Source: Nakamurella endophytica (GTDB lineage Bacteria > Actinomycetota > Actinomycetes > Mycobacteriales > Nakamurellaceae). Taken from it: a DNA stretch of 64,000 bases. Below the pieces are notes generated by a model. It was not told where the DNA came from, did not search any database, and saw only the letters and a program-made list of their open reading frames with translations. The stretch lies in assembly GCF_014646215.1 (NCBI RefSeq), contig NZ_BMNA01000002.1, positions 552,874 through 616,873 on the forward strand, written 5' to 3'. The position numbers and the translations under genes are program-made. This document shows positions 1-9,077 of this stretch, one piece after another (within the stretch, counting starts at the first letter, position 1; each line of letters begins with the position of its first letter).

Positions 1-174
1 GCGCCGGCGTGGCTGCGCACCGTGGGAGAACTCACCCCGGCCGGCGCGCTGTCGCAGGGGCTGCGGGCGGTGCTGCAGGACGGCCACGCCCCCGGCGCGC
101 TGCCGGTCGTGGTGCTGCTCTCGTGGACGGTCCTGGGGTGGGCCGGCGTCGTACGGTGGTTCCGATGGCAATGA
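1..174 (+). CDS. ABC-2 type transporter permease, C-terminal fragment
   Basis: Only the last 57 codons are in the window. They encode a short amphipathic stretch containing L-T-P-A-G-A-L-S-Q-G-L-R, which resembles the end of ABC-2 (drug/polysaccharide export) permeases. A hydrophobic membrane helix and a short basic C-terminus ending R-W-F-R-W-Q follow. The TGA stop overlaps the ATG of the heme A synthase gene (ATGA), so the two are probably co-transcribed. An ABC exporter next to heme A synthase is common in actinomycetes. The family call rests on a short fragment plus context. Confidence 0.6.
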   Translation, partial: APAWLRTVGELTPAGALSQGLRAVLQDGHAPGALPVVVLLSWTVLGWAGVVRWFRWQ

Positions 175-1190
175 CCGGGGTACCCCAGGACGTCCGCAGG
201 CGCACCGCAGCCGCCCGGACGGCGACACCGGCCCGCACCGGCTCCGCGCCGGGACGGCTGCTGCGCTCCCCGCTGCTGCTGCGGATCTTCGCCTGGGCCG
301 CGGCGATCTCGAACGGGTTGATCGCCGTCACCGGCGCGACGGTGCGGGTGACCGGGTCCGGCCTGGGGTGCGAGACGTGGCCGGAGTGCCAGCCCGGCTC
401 GCTGGTCCCGGTCTCCCGGTCCGGCCTGGCCGCCGTGCACCAGGCCATCGAGTTCGGCAACCGCACCCTGACCGGCGTCGTCCTGATCGCCTCGCTCGGC
501 ACCTTCGTGCTGGCCGTGCTGGCCCGGCCGCGCCGGCGCTCGGTGGTGTGGCTGGCGGCCGCGGCCCCGGTCGGCGTGCTCTTCCAGGCCGTGTGGGGCG
601 GCATCGTCGTCCGCACCGAGCTGACCTGGTGGACCGTCGCCCCGCACATGCTGGTCTCGCTGGTCCTGCTCTTCTTCGCCATCGCCGTCGTGGTGCGGCT
701 CGGCGAGCCGGACGGCCCGGCGGTGCCGGTGGTCCCCCGCCCGCTGCGGCTGCTGACGATGGCGACGGTCGGCGTGCTGGCGCTGCTGTGCGTGGCCGGC
801 ACGCTGGTCACCGCCGCCGGACCGCACGCCGGCGACGACCGGACGCCCCGGCTGGACGTGCCGGTCCGCGACGTCGCCCAGGTGCACGCCGACCTGATGT
901 TCGCCTACTTCGGGCTGCTGGTCGCCACCACGGTGGCCTTCCTGGCCGTGCGTGCCCCCCGGCGGCTGCTCGTCCGGAGCTGGGTGCTGGTCGGCGTCAC
1001 GCTCGCGCAGGGTCTGATCGGCCTGGTCCAGTTCGCCACCGGTGTGCCCGAGGTGCTCGTCGTCACGCACGTCCTGGGCGCCGTGGTGCTGGTCGCCACC
1101 GCCGCCGCCGTGCTGTTCGCCACCCGCACCCGGGACGGTGCTGCGACTCCCGCGGTCACCGGCCCCGTCGCGGAGGCCGCGGCCCGCTGA
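171..1190 (+). CDS. ctaA: Heme A synthase (COX15/CtaA family)
   Basis: Integral membrane enzyme that oxidises the C8 methyl of heme O to the formyl of heme A, the cofactor of aa3-type cytochrome c oxidase. The 339-residue product has about eight membrane helices in two homologous halves. The four expected heme-ligand histidines are visible at about residues 90, 159, 239 and 300. An extracytoplasmic cysteine pair (C67, C73, in G-C-E-T-W-P-E-C) matches the redox pair of this family, and E-F-G-N-R-T-L-T-G follows the first histidine. The ATG overlapping the upstream stop (ATGA) was chosen as start; another in-frame ATG lies six bases upstream. The partner enzyme, CtaB, lies about 6.5 kb downstream on the other strand. 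Confidence 0.95.
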   Translation: MTGVPQDVRRRTAAARTATPARTGSAPGRLLRSPLLLRIFAWAAAISNGLIAVTGATVRVTGSGLGCETWPECQPGSLVPVSRSGLAAVHQAIEFGNRTLTGVVLIASLGTFVLAVLARPRRRSVVWLAAAAPVGVLFQAVWGGIVVRTELTWWTVAPHMLVSLVLLFFAIAVVVRLGEPDGPAVPVVPRPLRLLTMATVGVLALLCVAGTLVTAAGPHAGDDRTPRLDVPVRDVAQVHADLMFAYFGLLVATTVAFLAVRAPRRLLVRSWVLVGVTLAQGLIGLVQFATGVPEVLVVTHVLGAVVLVATAAAVLFATRTRDGAATPAVTGPVAEAAAR

Positions 1191-1280
1191 CCCGCACGGC
1201 GGCAGGGACGTCGCCGTCGGGACGATGTCGCGCGCGATGACGGTGTCGCCGGGACCGTGACGTCCGGCCCGCGCGCCGGG

Positions 1281-3401
1281 TCAGGACAGGGCGGGAAAGG
1301 CCGGCAGGGCCTGCACGGTGCCGGAGCTGTCCAGCCGGCCGGCCCAGACCTGCAGCACCACCTGGTCGACCCGCCGCGGGCGGTGCGAGATGACGCTCTC
1401 CCACTGCGGCACGGTGAGCGTAGTCCACGGCGCCGCCCCGCCGACCCCGGTCGGGAACAGCACCCCGGGCTGGAACGTGACCACGGTGACCGGCCCGTCC
1501 CCGTCCCAGTGGTCGGCGATCTGCTGCAGCGTCACCGGCGACGTCGAGAACGTCTGCACCGCCGCCGTCCCGGGACATAGTTCCTGCACGGCCGGCAGCA
1601 TGGTCCCGGTGGGCGGGTAGTTGCCGACCTGCACGAGCAGCCCGTCGCCGGCCAGCGAGCACATCCGCAGCGCCAGGTCGTAGGTGCCCTGGCCCTCCCT
1701 GGCCCCGAACATCGGTCCCCAGGTCAGGACCGGCAGCACCGCCAGGACCGCCCCGAGCAGCACCGCGATCCCGGACCACGCCGGTGCCCGGCGCCGCGCC
1801 AGCAGGCCGGCGGCACGGCGCAGGCCGTACGCGGCGCCGAGGAGCAGGCCGGGCACGATGACCGGCAGCAGCCGCCGGAACGCCCAGACCTGGTCGGGGG
1901 TGATCGAGACGGCGTTCAGGTAGAAGGCCGCCGCCACCGCCGGCACCGCGGCGACGGCGAGCAGTCGGGTGTCACGCCGGACACCGTCCACCGTCGCGGT
2001 GACGGCGCCGGCGAGCCCGACCAGCAGCAGCGGCCATCCGAAGTACCACGCCAGCCAGCTGACGGTCATCTCGTCGAAGCTCTGCGTGCCGTCGACCGGC
2101 AGGCCCTCCGCTCGCTGCCGCCACTCCACGGCCGGCCAGTAGTCGGGGTCGACCTGCTTGTGGTTGACCATCCACCAGGGCCGGGACAGCAGGAACAACG
2201 CGGCTGCGGACGCCAGCACACCGGCGGCGACCGCCCAACCCCGGCGGCGTCTCCGGACGTCGCGGACAGCCCGGGTCAGCAGGCGTCCCGCGACCGGTCC
2301 GGACGCCAGCCACCCCACGACGGCCAGCGCGGCCGTGGCGGCGAGCACCGGGTACAGCAGGTCGGACAGGTCCGACAGGTACTTCGGACTGTGCACCCGC
2401 AGGTCCAGCCAACCGAGCAGGCCGACGGGTGCGGCCGCCAGGACGAACACCGCCAACGCCCGGCGGCGCCGCGCGCGCAGCTCCGGGTCCGGGGTGACCA
2501 CCGCGAGCAGCGTCAGTCCGACGATCCCGCCGATCATGACGATCCCGCCGTCGATCCGGGACAGCATCACCGCGCCGGCGCAGGCGCCGCCCAGGGCCGC
2601 CGGTCGCAGCGCGCCCCGCTCGGCCGCCACCCAGATGCCGAGCACCGCGCCGGCCGCGAAGACCAGCGCCAGGGTCTCCGTGTACGGCGTCCGGGAGAAC
2701 TCGGCGAGCGGCATGGCGACCGCCAGCGCCACCACGGGCAGCAGCGCCCACAGCGGGCCGACGATGCGCCGACCCATCGCGTACACCGCCAGCAGACCGA
2801 GAGCGCCCAGCACGACGTTGGCGGCCCAGACCCCGCCGGTCCCGAAGAGCCAGCCCAGCACCGCCAGCATCCCGGACAGCAGGCTGGTGCCCTGGATGTG
2901 GTTGGCGGCGGTCACCTCGTCGGTGATGAAGTTGGTCCGCAGACCGGGCACCGCCCGGGCCAGGTCGACGGCGGCCTGCGGCAACCCGACATCCGGTGAC
3001 CGGTGGTCGACCAGGTACAGGCCCAGCAGCGTGTACTGGCTCGGGTCCCGGCCGACGCCGATGGCCTGGCCGGTGTGGCCGACCTGCACCAGGAACCAGG
3101 CGACCGCCACGAGCAGGGCCACCCCGGCGCCCAGCACGACCCTCCCGTCCGCGGCGCCCGGTGCCGGCAGTGCGGGCCGCAGCCGCACCCCCAACACCGC
3201 GGCGACCACGCCGGCCGGGAGCACCACCGCGGGCAGGAAGACGCCCAGCAGCAGCGCGAGGGCGACCACCACAGCGACGCACAGCAGCGCGCACACCACC
3301 GCGTCGGGCACGGCGACCAGCAGCCGGGACGCCCGCGACCAGTCCCGACGGCCGGCCCGCGCCGGCGGTCGCACGGCGGCCGGGCTGGCCGTGGTCGTCA
3401 C
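1281..3401 (-). CDS. Polytopic GT-C-type glycosyltransferase-like membrane protein
   Basis: A 706-residue membrane protein with about 11-13 hydrophobic helices and a C-terminal extracytoplasmic domain of roughly 130 residues. The first large loop holds G-R-D-P-S-Q-Y and the acidic/His stretch L-V-D-H-R-S-P-D, as in actinobacterial GT-C (ArnT/PMT-like) proteins that use polyprenyl-phosphate sugars; a further M-L-S-R-I-D-G-G lies mid-protein. Acceptor and sugar cannot be read from sequence. The GTG at 3401 was chosen because AGGAGA lies eight bases before it; the longer reading from 3518 adds a low-complexity Pro/Gly stretch. It is transcribed divergently from nfo. The fold is moderately certain and the specific role is unknown. 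Confidence 0.7.
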   Translation of the reverse strand: MTTTASPAAVRPPARAGRRDWSRASRLLVAVPDAVVCALLCVAVVVALALLLGVFLPAVVLPAGVVAAVLGVRLRPALPAPGAADGRVVLGAGVALLVAVAWFLVQVGHTGQAIGVGRDPSQYTLLGLYLVDHRSPDVGLPQAAVDLARAVPGLRTNFITDEVTAANHIQGTSLLSGMLAVLGWLFGTGGVWAANVVLGALGLLAVYAMGRRIVGPLWALLPVVALAVAMPLAEFSRTPYTETLALVFAAGAVLGIWVAAERGALRPAALGGACAGAVMLSRIDGGIVMIGGIVGLTLLAVVTPDPELRARRRRALAVFVLAAAPVGLLGWLDLRVHSPKYLSDLSDLLYPVLAATAALAVVGWLASGPVAGRLLTRAVRDVRRRRRGWAVAAGVLASAAALFLLSRPWWMVNHKQVDPDYWPAVEWRQRAEGLPVDGTQSFDEMTVSWLAWYFGWPLLLVGLAGAVTATVDGVRRDTRLLAVAAVPAVAAAFYLNAVSITPDQVWAFRRLLPVIVPGLLLGAAYGLRRAAGLLARRRAPAWSGIAVLLGAVLAVLPVLTWGPMFGAREGQGTYDLALRMCSLAGDGLLVQVGNYPPTGTMLPAVQELCPGTAAVQTFSTSPVTLQQIADHWDGDGPVTVVTFQPGVLFPTGVGGAAPWTTLTVPQWESVISHRPRRVDQVVLQVWAGRLDSSGTVQALPAFPALS

Positions 3402-3588
3402 AGCAAGGGTCTCCTGGCGGTCGGCGGCGGGCGGGACGGCGACCTGCCCGGGCACGGCGGTCCGGCACCCGAGGGCACCGGACCCGTTCCCGGCCGGGAT
3501 CCGGTCGGTCCCGACCACTGTGCCAACCCTTCCTGTGCGCTGTCGAGGCGGCCCGGCGGCCGCGACTCCCGCTGTCGGTGCCCGGCCG

Positions 3589-3594
3589 TAGGTT
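3589..3594 (+). promoter_or_regulatory. Putative -10 hexamer of nfo (leaderless start)
   Basis: TAGGTT ends seven bases before the nfo ATG, and no Shine-Dalgarno sequence is present. With the usual 6-8 nt from -10 to transcription start, the mRNA would begin at or next to the start codon. Inference from motif and spacing only. Confidence 0.4.
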
Positions 3595-3601
3595 GGTCGC
3601 C

Positions 3602-4402
3602 ATGCCGGAGCTGTCCATCGGAGCCCACGTCGACCAGGTCGACCCCGTCGCCGAGGCCGCCGCCCGCGATGCCGACCTGGTGCAGTTCTTCCTCGGCGAC
3701 CCGCAGGGATGGAAGGGGCCGGAGGTGGTCTACGCCGGCGGGCCGCAGGCGTTGCGGGCTGCTGCCGAGGAAGCCGGGATCCGGCTGTACGTGCACGCCC
3801 CGTACGTGATCAACGTCGCGACGGGCAACAACCGCATCCGGATCCCCAGCCGCAAGCTGCTGCAGCAGACCATGACCGCGGCGGGCGAGATCGGCGCCGC
3901 CGGCGTGATCGCGCACGGCGGCCACGTCCTCGCCGGTGACGACCCGGCCAAGGGCTACGACAACTGGCGCAAGTGCGTCGAGCAGCTCGACATGCCCGTG
4001 CCGCTGCTCGTCGAGAACACCGCCGGCGGCACCAAGGCCATGGCCCGCCAGGTCGACCAGCTCGCCCGGCTCTGGGAGGCGGTGCTGGCCGCCGACGGCG
4101 GGGACACCGTGGGCTTCTGCCTGGACACCTGCCACGCGCACGCCGCCGGCGAGGAACTGCTCGGCCTGGTCGACCGGATCCGCGCCGTGACCGGGCGCGT
4201 CGACCTCGTGCACGCCAACGACAGCCGGGACGCCTTCGGGTCCGGAGCGGACCGGCACGCCAACCTCGGCGAGGGGCACGCGGACCCGGACGGGATCGCC
4301 GACGTCGTCCGCTCGGCCGGAGCCCCGGTCCTGGTCGAGACCCCGGGCGGCCCGGCGGAGCACGCCGCGGACATCGCCTGGCTCCGGGGGCGCGCGGGCT
4401 GA
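3602..4402 (+). CDS. nfo: Deoxyribonuclease IV (AP endonuclease)
   Basis: Zinc-dependent AP endonuclease/3'-repair diesterase of base excision repair, a TIM-barrel protein of the usual size (266 residues). All expected metal ligands are visible by family comparison: H65 (in Y-V-H-A-P-Y), H105, E138 (V-E-N-T), D175 and H178 (L-D-T-C-H), H204, D217 and H219 (D-R-H-A-N-L-G-E-G), and E247 (V-E-T-P-G). The ATG at 3602 starts with M-P-E-L-S-I-G-A-H-V, the canonical beginning. The gene stands alone, divergent from the GT-C gene, with a TANNNT element seven bases before the ATG that suggests a leaderless message. Confidence 0.95.
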   Translation: MPELSIGAHVDQVDPVAEAAARDADLVQFFLGDPQGWKGPEVVYAGGPQALRAAAEEAGIRLYVHAPYVINVATGNNRIRIPSRKLLQQTMTAAGEIGAAGVIAHGGHVLAGDDPAKGYDNWRKCVEQLDMPVPLLVENTAGGTKAMARQVDQLARLWEAVLAADGGDTVGFCLDTCHAHAAGEELLGLVDRIRAVTGRVDLVHANDSRDAFGSGADRHANLGEGHADPDGIADVVRSAGAPVLVETPGGPAEHAADIAWLRGRAG

Positions 4403-4504
4403 CCCGTGCGCACGGTCTCGTGCGGGGAGCGGGAAGGCCGACCGGGTTCGCGGCGCAGCAGCCACCCGGTCCGCGGCGCAACGCCCGACCGGGCCGGCGG
4501 CGCC

Positions 4505-7231
4505 TCAGCCGGTGGCGGGCGCCGCCCACAGGTCGCCGACCCGCACCGTCACCGGGGCGTTGGTCGAGCCGCTGGACAGGTAGGCGGTCAGCGCCACGGA
4601 TCCGGGTGCCTGGAGAGCGGCGGTGGAGTCCGTCGCGGTCGCCGTCCACGCCGTCGGTTCGGCGGCGGTGGAGGACCACACCTTGAGCCGTACCGTGGTG
4701 GGCGAGGTGCCGGTCACCTGCAGACGCACCCGCAGCGGGGTCCCGGCGGTGGCCGTCAGCCCCGGCACGGTGGCGCCGGGCCGCAGCGCCACGGCGGTCG
4801 ACGAGCCGTTCAGCAGGGCCAACCCGGCGACCACAGCACCGCTGCCGGCGATCCGGACGGTGGCCTGGTACTCGGTGTTGCCGGCCACCCGGCGGCCGAC
4901 CACCGTCAGGTAGGTCCCGTTGTTGCTGGCCAGCCGGTCCGTGGCCAGGGCGAGCCGCAGGTCGGTGTCCGTGGACCGGACCCCGGCCAGGGTCGCGCCG
5001 ACGGTCAGACCGGGCGAGGCCAGCACCATCGAACCCACCCCACCGCCGACCGAGAACCGCGTGGCCCCGCCGGTGACCGTCCAGGCGCCGCCGCGATCCG
5101 CGGTTCCCCAGCCACCGCTGACCGTGCGGGCGAAGGTGTCCACCACGAACCGGCTGTCCGGGGCGGCCACGGTGACCGCGCGGGTGGCCGTTCCGGTGGC
5201 ACCGGTCCCGTCGGTGACGGTCAGCCTGACCGGATAGCTGCCGGCGGCGGCGTAGGTGTGGGTCGCGGTGCGGCCGCTGCCGGCGGCGGTGCCGTCTCCC
5301 CAGTCCCACGACCAGCCGGAGACGGAACCGTCCGGGTCGGTCGAGGCGGACCCGTCGACCGCGCACGCCAGTCCGGTGCACGAAGCCGTGAAGCCGGCCA
5401 CCGGCGGCTGGTTGGGCGGCGGAGCGGCGGTCGTCGACTGCGCCGAGACCGCGGACACCAGGGTCACCACGGGTGCGACCGTGCCCGACGACGACAGGTA
5501 CGACGACAGGCCGACGCTGCCGGCGGCCTGCAGGGCAGGGGTCGCGTCCGTCGCGGTCTGGGACCAGGCGGCCGGCTCGGCCGCCGTGGCCGGCCAGACC
5601 TTCCAGCGCAGTGTCGTGGGGTCGGTGCCCACGACCTGCATCCGGGTGGCCAGGCGCGCGCCGGCCGTCACCGTGATGCCGGGCAGCACGGCGTCGGCGC
5701 GGACGGCGGTCGCCGTGGCGGTTCCCGCGAGCGCCTGGATGCCGATCACCACGGAGCCGTCCGCGCGTATCCGCAGCTTGCCCTGGTACTCGACGTTGGT
5801 GGCGACGTGGCGTCCCACCACGGCGAGGTACAGACCGCCGCCCGAAGCCAGCCGGTCCTCGCCGAGCGTCATCCGCAGGTCGGTGTCCGTGCGGGTGACC
5901 GCGGGCAGCCCGGCCGTGAGCGTCTGCCCGACCTTCGCCGTGGTGATCCGCGCCGTGCCGCCGGACACCGAGTACGCCGACCCGGCGCCGGTCGCCCAGC
6001 TGCCACCGAGGGCCGCCGTACCCAGGCCTCCGGACACCGTGCGGGAGAAGTCGTCCGAGACGAACAGCGAGGCCTGCCCGGGTGGGCGCGGCGAGACCCG
6101 ACGGGTGGTGGCCGCCGACCGACCCTGGTCGTCGGTGACGATCAGGGTCACCGTCCAGTCGCCGAGCCGGTAGTCGTGGCTCGGTTGCTCACCTTGGCCT
6201 TCCGGCGTGCCGTCCCCCCAGTCCCAGCGGTAGCCGGTGACCGTGGCGCCCGGCGCGGCGGCGGACGCCGAGCCGTCCACCGCGCAGGTGAGGTCGGCGC
6301 ACGAGGCGGTGAACGCCGCGGTCGGCGCCTGCGGGTCCGGTGCCCAGATGTCGAGGATGGGTGCGGTCGCAGCGCTGCGACCGAGCGGCGCGACGCCGAC
6401 CGCGTCCTCGATGGTGCGCAGCACCGAGTAGTGGTCGATCCGTTCGGCGTAGTCCCCCGGGACGATGCCGGCGCCGTGCAGGACCGTCGCGATCCGGTTG
6501 CCGGCCTTGTTGTCGTCCTCGTCGAAGGTCAGCACCAGCACGCTGTCGTGGGTGGCGGCCCACTGCACGTAGCCGTCGAGCTTGTCCCGGACCCAGGTAT
6601 CGGCCTGCGCGACGGTGCCGTCGTGCATGTCGTTCTGCAGGTTGGGGATGACGAACGCCAGTCTCGGCAGCTGCGACGGGTCGGACGGGAAGGCCGTCAT
6701 CGGCTGGTTGGCGGACGCCGGGACCGCGGGGAAGTTCACCCACGGGCTGTGCTTGCGTGCGTAGTTGCCGCTGGCGCAGCCCGTGTAGCCGACGGACGGC
6801 AGGTCCTCCGAGTAGCCGGTGAACGTCCCTCCCGCGGCGATCAGCGCGCTGCCCAGGTCCGGCGCGGTGAAGGTGTGCGGGCAGGAGTCGTCCACGATTC
6901 CCTGGGTGTCGCCGGAGAACAGGGCGATGTAGTTGGGCTGGCTCGGGTGCGTGAGCGCGTACGACTGCGTCATGGAGGCACCGGTCGCCGCCAGGTGGTT
7001 GATGTACGGCGCATCCGGGTTGCCGATCACGGCCGAGGCCGAGTGGTTCTCCATGACGACCACCACGACATGGTCCAGCCGCGGCACGGTCGCCACCGTG
7101 GCGGCGGTCACCGGCGTCGCGGCGGACCCCGGCCGGGGTGGCGAAGCGGCCACCTGCGTGGCTGGTCCGGCGGTGGCGGCGAGCGCGGTCGCCAGCGCCG
7201 CGAAGGACGCGGCGAGACGGCGGTGGGACAT
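4505..7231 (-). CDS. Secreted phosphoesterase (acid-phosphatase type) with two PKD domains and duplicated C-terminal modules
   Basis: A 908-residue secreted protein with a Sec signal peptide (about 1-29). Residues 50-300 form an alkaline-phosphatase-superfamily phosphoesterase of the acid phosphatase/PI-3-phosphatase/phospholipase C type: V-V-V-M-E-N-H-S at 57-64, T-H-P-S-Q-P-N-Y-I around 94-102, F-D-E-D-D-N at 236-241. A PKD domain (about 303-382, W-D-W-G-D-G-T) and a roughly 200-residue module follow, then a second PKD and a second copy of the module (about 693-908). The module copies share F-x-R-T-V-S-G-G-x-G-T-A at their start and A-Y-L-S-S/S-Y-L-S-S near the end. Catalysis is probably extracellular phosphomonoester hydrolysis; the tandem modules look like adhesion or carbohydrate-binding units. 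A GGAG-like ribosome binding site supports the ATG. Confidence 0.88.
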   Translation of the reverse strand: MSHRRLAASFAALATALAATAGPATQVAASPPRPGSAATPVTAATVATVPRLDHVVVVVMENHSASAVIGNPDAPYINHLAATGASMTQSYALTHPSQPNYIALFSGDTQGIVDDSCPHTFTAPDLGSALIAAGGTFTGYSEDLPSVGYTGCASGNYARKHSPWVNFPAVPASANQPMTAFPSDPSQLPRLAFVIPNLQNDMHDGTVAQADTWVRDKLDGYVQWAATHDSVLVLTFDEDDNKAGNRIATVLHGAGIVPGDYAERIDHYSVLRTIEDAVGVAPLGRSAATAPILDIWAPDPQAPTAAFTASCADLTCAVDGSASAAAPGATVTGYRWDWGDGTPEGQGEQPSHDYRLGDWTVTLIVTDDQGRSAATTRRVSPRPPGQASLFVSDDFSRTVSGGLGTAALGGSWATGAGSAYSVSGGTARITTAKVGQTLTAGLPAVTRTDTDLRMTLGEDRLASGGGLYLAVVGRHVATNVEYQGKLRIRADGSVVIGIQALAGTATATAVRADAVLPGITVTAGARLATRMQVVGTDPTTLRWKVWPATAAEPAAWSQTATDATPALQAAGSVGLSSYLSSSGTVAPVVTLVSAVSAQSTTAAPPPNQPPVAGFTASCTGLACAVDGSASTDPDGSVSGWSWDWGDGTAAGSGRTATHTYAAAGSYPVRLTVTDGTGATGTATRAVTVAAPDSRFVVDTFARTVSGGWGTADRGGAWTVTGGATRFSVGGGVGSMVLASPGLTVGATLAGVRSTDTDLRLALATDRLASNNGTYLTVVGRRVAGNTEYQATVRIAGSGAVVAGLALLNGSSTAVALRPGATVPGLTATAGTPLRVRLQVTGTSPTTVRLKVWSSTAAEPTAWTATATDSTAALQAPGSVALTAYLSSGSTNAPVTVRVGDLWAAPATG

Positions 7232-7374
7232 CGGCGACTCCGGATGTACGGAGGAGCCCGGGACCGCGCACTCGGGCTGCGCCGCCCGGATCGGTGCGCC
7301 GACGCTACCGCCCTGTCACCCGGCTGACCAGGCCCTGCCCGCCGGTCGTCACCCTGCGTACGACCCGGCGGTGC

Positions 7375-7716
7375 TCAGCGGCGGGAGCCGGCCATCCTGC
7401 GGCGGTCGGCCGGGGTCGTGACCAGGGCCGACGACAGGTCGCGGTCCCACTCCCCCGGCTCGATGCCCAGTTCGGCGCAGACCTCGCGGCCGGTCGCCTC
7501 GTCCGGCAGCACGGCATCACCCCAGCGCCCGTCCGCGGCAACGACGACCAGGCGCACACCGGTGCGGCCCACCGGTTCCAGCACCGCGCGGCCGGCGCCC
7601 GCGTCACCGAGCAGCCGGCGGACGGCCGCGACGGCCTTGGCGACGACCTTGGCCCGCGCCCGCGGGTCCCGGTCGGGCGCCCCGAACGCCCGGTCGGGCT
7701 CCGGGACGTCGCTCAT
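7375..7716 (-). CDS. Small conserved hypothetical protein coupled to ctaB
   Basis: A 113-residue soluble protein of unknown function. It has a charged N-terminus (D-R-D-P-R-A-R-A-K), then a compact alpha/beta-looking domain with [23 protein letters not shown], and a basic tail. Its ATG overlaps the ctaB stop codon (ATGA), so translation is coupled. A role linked to heme O synthesis or oxidase assembly is only contextual. No catalytic motif was recognised. Confidence 0.7.
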   Translation of the reverse strand: MSDVPEPDRAFGAPDRDPRARAKVVAKAVAAVRRLLGDAGAGRAVLEPVGRTGVRLVVVAADGRWGDAVLPDEATGREVCAELGIEPGEWDRDLSSALVTTPADRRRMAGSRR

Positions 7717-8732
7717 CCGCGCAGCCCGATGACCGGCAGCCCGATGGCGGCGTCGACCGCCCAGGCCACCGACACCACGGTCAGGTAGAGGTTGGACAGG
7801 TGGAACAGGGTCATCGGCTGCGCCGGGCGCCCGCGGAGCACCCGGACGTGCAGCACGTGCGCGCAGGCCAGGAACGCCAGCCCGGCCGGCGCCGCGACCG
7901 CCGCGTACAGCCAGGACGAGGCCGGGACGAGCACCAGCGAGCAGGCCACCATCGCCCAGGAGTAGAGGACGATCTGCCGCACGACGACCCGCTCGGTCGC
8001 CACCACGGGCAGCATCGGCACGCCGGCCGCCGCGTAGTCCTCGCGGTAACGCATGGCCAGCGCCCAGGTGTGCGGCGGGGTCCAGAAGAAGATGACGCCG
8101 AAGAACGCCCAGGCCGGCCAGCCGATGTCGCCGGTGACCGCGGACCAGCCGATGACGACCGGCATGCACCCCGCCAGCCCGCCCCAGACGATGTTCTGCC
8201 GGGTGCGGCGCTTGAGCCACAGCGAGTAGACGAAGACGTAGAACAGGATCGCCACGACGGCCAGCACGGCCGCCTGCCACGTCGTGGTCGCCCAGAGGAA
8301 CAGTGCCGACAGCAGGCCGAGCACCACGCCGAAGACGAGGGCGCTCCGGGTCGGCACCGCGTGGCGCGCCAGCGGGCGGGTCCGGGTCCGGCGCATGACG
8401 GCGTCGATGTCCGCGTCCACCACGCAGTTGAGGGCGTTGGCGCTGCCGGCCGCCAGCGCACCGCCGACCAGCGTCGCCAGCACCGTCCACAGCGGCGGCA
8501 CCGCGCGCTGTGCCGCGAACAGCGCCGGCACGGTGGTGATGAGGAGCAGCTCGATGATGCGTGGCTTGGTGAGGGCGAGGTACGCGGACACGGTGGCCCG
8601 CAGCGGCGAGGTGTTCCGGTCGGGGCGCCGCGGGGCGACCGCCCGGTCCTCCGCCCCGACGGGGTCCGCGTCGGCCACGGTCCGAGCGCCGTGTGCCGGC
8701 ACGGGCGGCACGGGCGGCACCGCAGGTGTCAC
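7713..8732 (-). CDS. ctaB: Protoheme IX farnesyltransferase (heme O synthase)
   Basis: UbiA-superfamily membrane prenyltransferase that converts heme b to heme O with farnesyl diphosphate, the step before CtaA. The 339 residues begin with an Ala/Pro-rich cytoplasmic extension of about 45 residues, followed by about nine helices. L-T-K-P-R-I-I-E-L opens helix 1. N-C-V-V-D-A-D-I-D (102-110) followed by M-R-R-T-R-T-R-P-L is the first Asp-rich prenyl-diphosphate site, and the second lies around Y-R-E-D-Y. The GTG at 8732 has AGGGAGG five bases upstream, which decided the start; longer in-frame readings run antisense through tkt. Divergent from tkt, as in mycobacteria. Confidence 0.95.
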   Translation of the reverse strand: MTPAVPPVPPVPAHGARTVADADPVGAEDRAVAPRRPDRNTSPLRATVSAYLALTKPRIIELLLITTVPALFAAQRAVPPLWTVLATLVGGALAAGSANALNCVVDADIDAVMRRTRTRPLARHAVPTRSALVFGVVLGLLSALFLWATTTWQAAVLAVVAILFYVFVYSLWLKRRTRQNIVWGGLAGCMPVVIGWSAVTGDIGWPAWAFFGVIFFWTPPHTWALAMRYREDYAAAGVPMLPVVATERVVVRQIVLYSWAMVACSLVLVPASSWLYAAVAAPAGLAFLACAHVLHVRVLRGRPAQPMTLFHLSNLYLTVVSVAWAVDAAIGLPVIGLRG

Positions 8733-9077
8733 CGTCGCCTCCCTGCTTGTCGCCCATGCCCGGCACCGCGAGCCCTCCGCCGGACCCGGCCGACCCAGCG
8801 ATCCTATGCGGCGGGCCCGGGTGGCCGCTCGGACCCACCCCGCGTGGCGCCGGTCACCGCGGGCCTGTCCCTGCACGGCGCGGGTGGCGCCGACGGTCGT
8901 CGAGGACGGGTGCGGCCGACCCGCACGAACCGTCGCCGCCGCGGACCCCGCGAAGACGCCGGGCGGGTGCCGGGCAGGGCCGCTCGGACGGGGAATAGGC
9001 TCATCGGACCGCCCGAGCGCGTCTGTTCCGTCCGCATCCGCGGCCCCGCCGCCCGTCGCAGGAAGGCTGTCCCACCC
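8733..9077 (+). other. Divergent ctaB/tkt intergenic region
   Basis: About 345 bases with no supportable gene, carrying the promoters of both flanking operons. TAGGAT on the minus strand (8806-8801) could be a ctaB -10 element, leaving a leader of roughly 60 bases. TAGGCT (8996-9001) on the plus strand could serve tkt with a leader of about 70 bases. No riboswitch or attenuator fold was recognised. Confidence 0.4.

Noticed and set aside
4406..7327. A 973-codon plus-strand frame.
   Set aside because: Antisense to the secreted phosphoesterase, with Gly/Arg repeats and no motif. A shadow.
8733..9077. Possible riboswitch (thiamine or other) before transketolase.
   Set aside because: No THI-box or other known conserved core could be found in the leader.
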